64,000 nt of DNA from Laccaria trichodermophora (lineage: Eukaryota > Basidiomycota > Agaricomycetes > Agaricales > Hydnangiaceae): the NCBI GenBank assembly GCA_018417955.1, contig JACTVC010000015.1, positions 1,141,862 through 1,205,861 of the forward strand. The letters run 5' to 3'. Below, in pieces: positions 59,858 through 64,000 of this stretch. The notes beneath the pieces are model-generated. The model made no database searches, was not told the origin of the DNA, and saw only the letters and a program-made list of their open reading frames with translations. How positions within the stretch are numbered: position 1 is the stretch's first letter; each line of letters opens with the position of its first letter. Position numbers and translations under genes: made by a program.

Positions 59858-60027
59858 AGGGTCGTGTCGGTCGCGAACTGCAACTGAATGAAACTTCGTG
59901 GAACGCTCGAGGACTCTTCTTTGCGCCCTTGCTCATAGATTCACGCCCTCTAGCTTAATGATTATGTCTCTCGATCGGGTGTAGTGCTGCGGCGTGGGTC
60001 AGCAACTTTAAAAACCTAGCAAGATGC

Positions 60028-60051
60028 AAGGTTGCTTATATAAGCAACCTT
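60028..60051. promoter_or_regulatory. 24-bp perfect palindrome with central TATATAA
   Basis: AAGGTTGCTTAT followed immediately by its reverse complement. The centre forms a TATA-like sequence only about 27 bp before the ATG at 60069. That is too close for a classical TATA box with a 5' UTR, so transcripts may start at or inside the first codons, or the palindrome is a factor site. Confidence 0.6.
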
Positions 60052-60068
60052 ACTGAACGAACACCACA

Positions 60069-63000
60069 ATGACCACACGACTCGACAACCTCAACATATC
60101 AGGTTCTGGCGTTGGCCCAAATCCTCAACACGATAAACTTGATGATCACCTTTCCACCGGTATGCTTCCATTTTCAAACTCAATTAGATTTGAAGTTGGG
60201 ATATCTAGACTCAACCCAAGATACCCAACGAGCCTGCCAAGATGATGCTGATGGTGCTCTACTCAGGGATCGTACTCAAAGCAAGCGCGGAGGGGAGCGA
60301 AACGAGATGAATAAGGTCCAACAGGGTCATGGATCTGGCTACAACGACTTCCAAGCCAGCGCTTCTCAGAATGTTGAACTCGAACCCGTCGCACTCGAGC
60401 CCATCGCACCTCTTCGGATGTCTGCCAACTGTTGGGACAGGAAGGCGATGAAAGTCGATCCTGACTCACCCGCATTCGTGGATCGCAAGGTCACGGCTTT
60501 ACTCAACAAGTTAACTATGCAGAAGTTCGATTCCATCTCTGACCAACTTATCGCTTGGGCGAGTAAATCGGACAAAGAGAAGGACGGAAGGACTCTCATT
60601 CAAGTCATTCGACTCGTCTTTGAGAAGGCTATTGATGAAGCTATTTGGTCGGAGATGTACGCTCGTCTTTGCAGGAAAGTGATGGAACAAATCAGCTCCA
60701 AAGTTCAGGATGTCGGAATCAAGAGCCCTGAAGGAAAGCCCATTACTGGTGGCCCACTCTTTCGAAAATACTTGCTCAGCAGATGTCAAGAAGATTTTGA
60801 GCGCGGTTGGGTAGCGAAGGAGGCAACCCCTGCTACTGCTGCTGCCAAAGCTTCGAGGGATGAAGCTGCGAAGGCTGTCATCCGGCAGAGCAAGGGGGGT
60901 GGAACTGAGAAAGTCGCGCTATATTCTGACGAATACTACGCTGCACAGAAGGCCAAGCGACAAGGTCTCGGTCTGATCAAGTTTATTGGCGAACTCTTCA
61001 AACTACAGATGCTGACCGAACGTATTATGCATGGGTGTGTCAAGAAACTACTCGGAAATGTGGAGAACCCCAAGGAGGAAGAGATCGAAAGTTTGTGCAC
61101 ATTGCTGACCACTGTCGGCGCCCGTCTCGACACACCGAAGGCCCGGGCCCATATGGAGGTCTATTTCTCTCGGATGAAAGAGCTTTCCAAGAACCAGAAT
61201 GTCAGCTTACGAATGCAGTTTATGTTGCAGGTCGGTATCAATTTTTCAACATTGGCTCAACCGCACTAATTCAAAGTGTTCAGGATATGATTGAGTTGCG
61301 AGAACGGAAGTGGGAATCCCGCAACGCAGTTGCTGCACGGGCTGCTGAACGAGCGCTTAAATCCCGCCACAATAGCCTAGCTGCCATATCGCGCCTCCCC
61401 CCTGAAATACTCTCCAAAATATTTATTTGTTGCGCAGCCACATACGAGCCCTCCATCCATTGGGTTAAAGTCACCCACGTCATACGCCATTGGCGAACAG
61501 TGGCTATTGGTTGCCCTCACTTATGGACAACGCTCGTTTTCGCGCGACCGAGGTGGGTGGGAGAGATGCTGAAGAGGTCCAAAATGGCTCCGCTTGTCGT
61601 TGATGCCCAGTTTGGTTCCTACATGGGCTCAAAAATGACTGAAGCCATTCAACTGGCCATGAACCACATTTGCCGTGTACGGGAGTTGAGCATAGTTTCT
61701 CAGAGTGCATCATTTGGAGATTTTCTCTCAAGTGTTCCAAGAGCAGCACCTATGCTTCAGATCCTCGTGCTGTCTACCCCAACAAACCATTATGCGGATC
61801 CCTTTCATGACAATTACTCCATTCCTCCGGAGCTCTTTATTGATGACTCCTCTCAGCTCCGATGCCTCGAACTAACACATTGCAATCTTGATTGGACATC
61901 CCACCTTCTCAAAGGTCTTACACATTTAAAAGTTCACAAAACTGCTCCAGGAGCTAGACCATCTATGCACCTTTTTCTGGATGTTCTAGAGCAACTTCCA
62001 ACCCTCACAGTACTTGACCTGGATGACGCTCTTCCCCATGTCGGTGATGGTTCTTCGGTATCATACCAACGCAATGTTGAACTGCGCTCGTTGACAAATT
62101 TACATCTCGCGGGCTCCCATTCCGACTGTTCTAATGCACTAAGTCATCTATCTGTGTTATCCAGTGCCACCCTTAAGCTATCTTGCCGAAGCACAGTGGT
62201 CCCTGATGCTGAATTCTCCAGTATCCTGACCTTTGTCAGTGGCTTATGGCCAACAGCTATCATATCCAGTGCTGCAAAACCACATAGGTGCCCTATCCGC
62301 AGTCTCAAAATCCGGGTTGATAGTTCATGGGGTGTTGGTCCAACGAGTTTGAGTTTACAAGCCTGGCCCACCGTGTTGTCGTTTCAAACATTGTCTGGAG
62401 ACCCGGATCCGCTGCCTTCCATAGATTTGTTTTTCCAATGGTCTTCAACCGTTACGCCCGGAATTGGGGATAATGTAATCGGAGAGACCTGTGCTGCTTT
62501 ACCTTTGGAGCAGCTCGCCTCGTTGGATGTTTCAAGCCCACTGACGAGCCAAATGACGGAACAAACGTTGTCGAGGACGTTTGGGAAGCTCGCACATCTC
62601 AGATCCATATGTGCACAAGGGCTGGCCGCACACATGCTTCTGTCAGCCATGATCGCTGAACCTAGTACTACTGCCACTAGCACAAACGTGTCCGCGAATT
62701 TATCAACGAGGGAACGCTCACGCAATCGGAGAGAGATGCCCCTTGCAGTCTACTTTCCCTCTCTGCTCCATCTTACAATTGAAGAGACGGATTTTGATTA
62801 TGACAAGCTGGAGGCTTTGAAGGACTGCCTAATGGAACGTTACGAGAGGAAGGCCGAAGTGCGCGAGCTGACGCTTTCTCGATGTCGTCGCCTGACGACA
62901 GACCTTGTTGACGAACTTAAAGAAATCGTTGTCGATGTGATTTGGGACGGGTGGGATGATTATGGGGATGATATCGACGATCGATCATTGTATTATGGTT

Positions 63001-63110
63001 CTGATTCGGATAGGGATGATATCGACTATCGCTCGGATAGCGGGACTCGCTCGCACTTCATTCGCTCGTATGGCGGAATTGATTTGGATGACCACGGCTA
63101 TCCTTGCTGA
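60069..63110 (+). CDS. chimeric protein: eIF4G MIF4G domain fused to F-box/LRR protein
   Basis: Exons 60069-60159, 60209-61230 and 61284-63110 form one uninterrupted frame of 979 residues. The N-terminus (MTTRLDNLNISGSG) is short, without the long PABP- and eIF4E-binding region of a normal eIF4G. Residues about 120-371 are a near-canonical fungal MIF4G domain: LLNKLTMQKFDSISDQLI, TLIQVIRLVFEKA, EMYARLCRKVMEQIS, FRKYLLSRCQEDFERGW, YAAQKAKRQGLGLIKFIGEL, LLGNVENPKEEEIESLC and ARAHMEVYFSRMKEL. After the intron it continues as in eIF4G (DMIELRERKWESRN). From about residue 404 it switches to a basidiomycete F-box (ISRLPPEILSKIFICC, VIRHWRTVAIGCPHLW), a leucine-rich body and an acidic tail. MIF4G normally binds eIF4A; the F-box normally binds Skp1. 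Coupling translation factors to ubiquitin ligase is inference. Confidence 0.88.
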
Positions 63111-63434
63111 AGCGCTGTACTGGTCTAAGAGGTTAGAATAGTTTCGGAGAGTCGATCCAGGCTGAGCGCTGAACGTTTTGAACAATTTGAATTGCAGACT
63201 CCAGAGGGGGCTCGGGGAATGGAAAAGAAGACTCGGGTCGATTTCGGATGTAGATTGGGCCAGCTGGGAAATCGATTTCTGAAGGTTCCAAGATTAGAAT
63301 AGTTTTAAAGAGTTGATTCAGGCCGAGCGCTGAACGTTTTACAATCTGGAATTGCACTTGATATTTTGAATCACAGTTTCTTCATTATAATATCAAGCTG
63401 AAAGCGCAGTCACATACATAGTAAGCGCGAATGA
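63111..63434. repeat. intergenic with a 63-bp direct repeat
   Basis: Copies at about 63133-63196 and 63294-63356 share TTAGAATAG, GAGCGCTGAACGTTTT and GAATTGCA. Differences are mostly transitions. The region lies between the chimera and the damaged split-barrel copy. Confidence 0.6.
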
Positions 63435-64000
63435 TCAAAGGTTACATTCAAGCGCCACTGCTACGTACACTACTCTATGCCTCGTCGCAGCCTCAAGCTC
63501 AGCCCTAACGAGCGTGAGCGATTTTTTTGCAAGAAATAATTGCGCAAGGATCATAACAGAAGCAATCAACACCTTTGAATCGCACACCTCCACCAGTGAT
63601 TTTAATGTCGATCCCCAGCCCGTGGTAGTCCCACTAATACAAACACTCCCCTCATCATTCCCAATAATCAGCCCCTCCCACTTCTCGAACGGCCTCGTCA
63701 AATCAGGCGCGACCAACTTGAATACACCGGTGGAGAGGTGCCGAGTGACTCAAAGGGAACGCGTAGACACAGACGACATGGTGGTATGGACTGGAGATCG
63801 TACAAACATGATGCAACACATATGTATGTAAGTAATGACCCTCGAACACCTAGGGAAGACCCCGAACACCAGGGAAAGGGAGTATGCATCCACCAGGATG
63901 CACTACTCCACCGGGTAACCCGTCCAAACTTTGTGTATTCTTCAGCTTCCAATAGTATTTCAACCCCTTCTCCGGACGCGGGGGTTCACTCTCAGTTGGA
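63435..64000 (-). pseudogene. third PNPOx-like copy, MITE-disrupted and cut by the window end
   Basis: The C-terminal part matches the gene at 57945-58932 almost base by base: TRPFEKWEGLIIGNDEGSVC and GTTTGWGSTLKSLVEVCDSK on the minus strand. Between the LDGLPG region and VAPD a segment of about 190 bp is inserted (63728-63914), plus a 6-bp difference. The frame is open below the insertion to 63435 and has a longer, different tail. The 5' part lies beyond the window. A disrupted duplicate unless the insertion is removed in some unknown way; the insert has no AG at its 3' end, so it is not a normal intron. Confidence 0.7.
63728..63914. mobile_element. small MITE-like insertion
   Basis: 187 bp bounded by inverted CCGGTGGAG (63728-63736) and CTCCACCGG (63906-63914), with further imperfect inverted similarity inside (GGTGC against GCACTA). 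It is absent from the homologous site of the paralog at about 58155. CACCGG on both sides may be a target duplication or part of the termini. No coding capacity. Confidence 0.65.

Noticed and set aside
63728..63914. Recently gained intron in the third split-barrel copy
   Set aside because: On the coding strand it could start with GT but lacks an AG at the 3' end, and it has inverted terminal repeats.

Overview
The window is nuclear DNA of a filamentous basidiomycete, most likely a mushroom-forming Agaricomycete. Genes are intron-rich, with mostly 45-65 nt GT-AG introns, and many can be joined into complete multi-exon reading frames by eye. The gene content fits a saprotrophic wood or litter decayer: a copper radical (glyoxal) oxidase, a laccase, an oxalate-decarboxylase-type bicupin and a GH71 alpha-1,3-glucanase. 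Lineage-typical F-box/LRR genes and a Ngaro (DIRS-order) retrotransposon point the same way. All exon boundaries were deduced from splice signals, frame and family resemblance. No transcript data or database search was available.

Layout. 0.1-8.7 kb: a conserved hypothetical gene, a membrane-anchored copper radical oxidase and a four-helix membrane protein. 8.7-11.6 kb: gene-free DNA with short decayed repeats. 11.6-17.7 kb: an essentially full-length Ngaro element on the minus strand. It has A1-ORFs-B1-A2-B2 split direct repeats, a broken gag, an open RT/RNase H frame and a tyrosine recombinase with its catalytic arginine codon turned into a stop. A 490-bp hAT-like MITE is nested inside. 18.2-24.5 kb: a DJ-1/PfpI-like gene, a LanC-like gene with a frameshift, a 14-exon oxalate-decarboxylase-like gene and an SYGS-repeat protein. 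25.6-31.8 kb: 3-hydroxyanthranilate dioxygenase (NAD synthesis), an unknown gene, a decayed PIF1-helicase N-terminus and the checkpoint clamp loader Rad17. 32.0-39.8 kb: laccase, GH71 glucanase and the SUMO E1 subunit Uba2. 40.7-49.4 kb: an LRR-like gene, an F-box gene and a multi-exon gene built from duplicated exon cassettes. 49.9-58.9 kb: an FAD monooxygenase and two tail-anchored split-barrel flavoprotein genes flanking a C2H2 zinc-finger gene. 59.1-64 kb: local repeats, a chimeric gene fusing the eIF4G MIF4G domain to an F-box/LRR protein, and a third split-barrel copy, MITE-disrupted and cut by the window end.

The genes do not form one obvious pathway. The oxidases make a loose functional group: glyoxal oxidase supplies H2O2, laccase oxidises phenols, and the bicupin would remove oxalate. 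The most unusual object is the eIF4G-F-box chimera at 60.07-63.11 kb, whose three exons join into one uninterrupted 979-residue frame. Other points of interest are the retroelement's CpG-type decay, micro-exons in the bicupin gene, four GC-AG introns, and three single-nucleotide frameshifts in otherwise normal genes.
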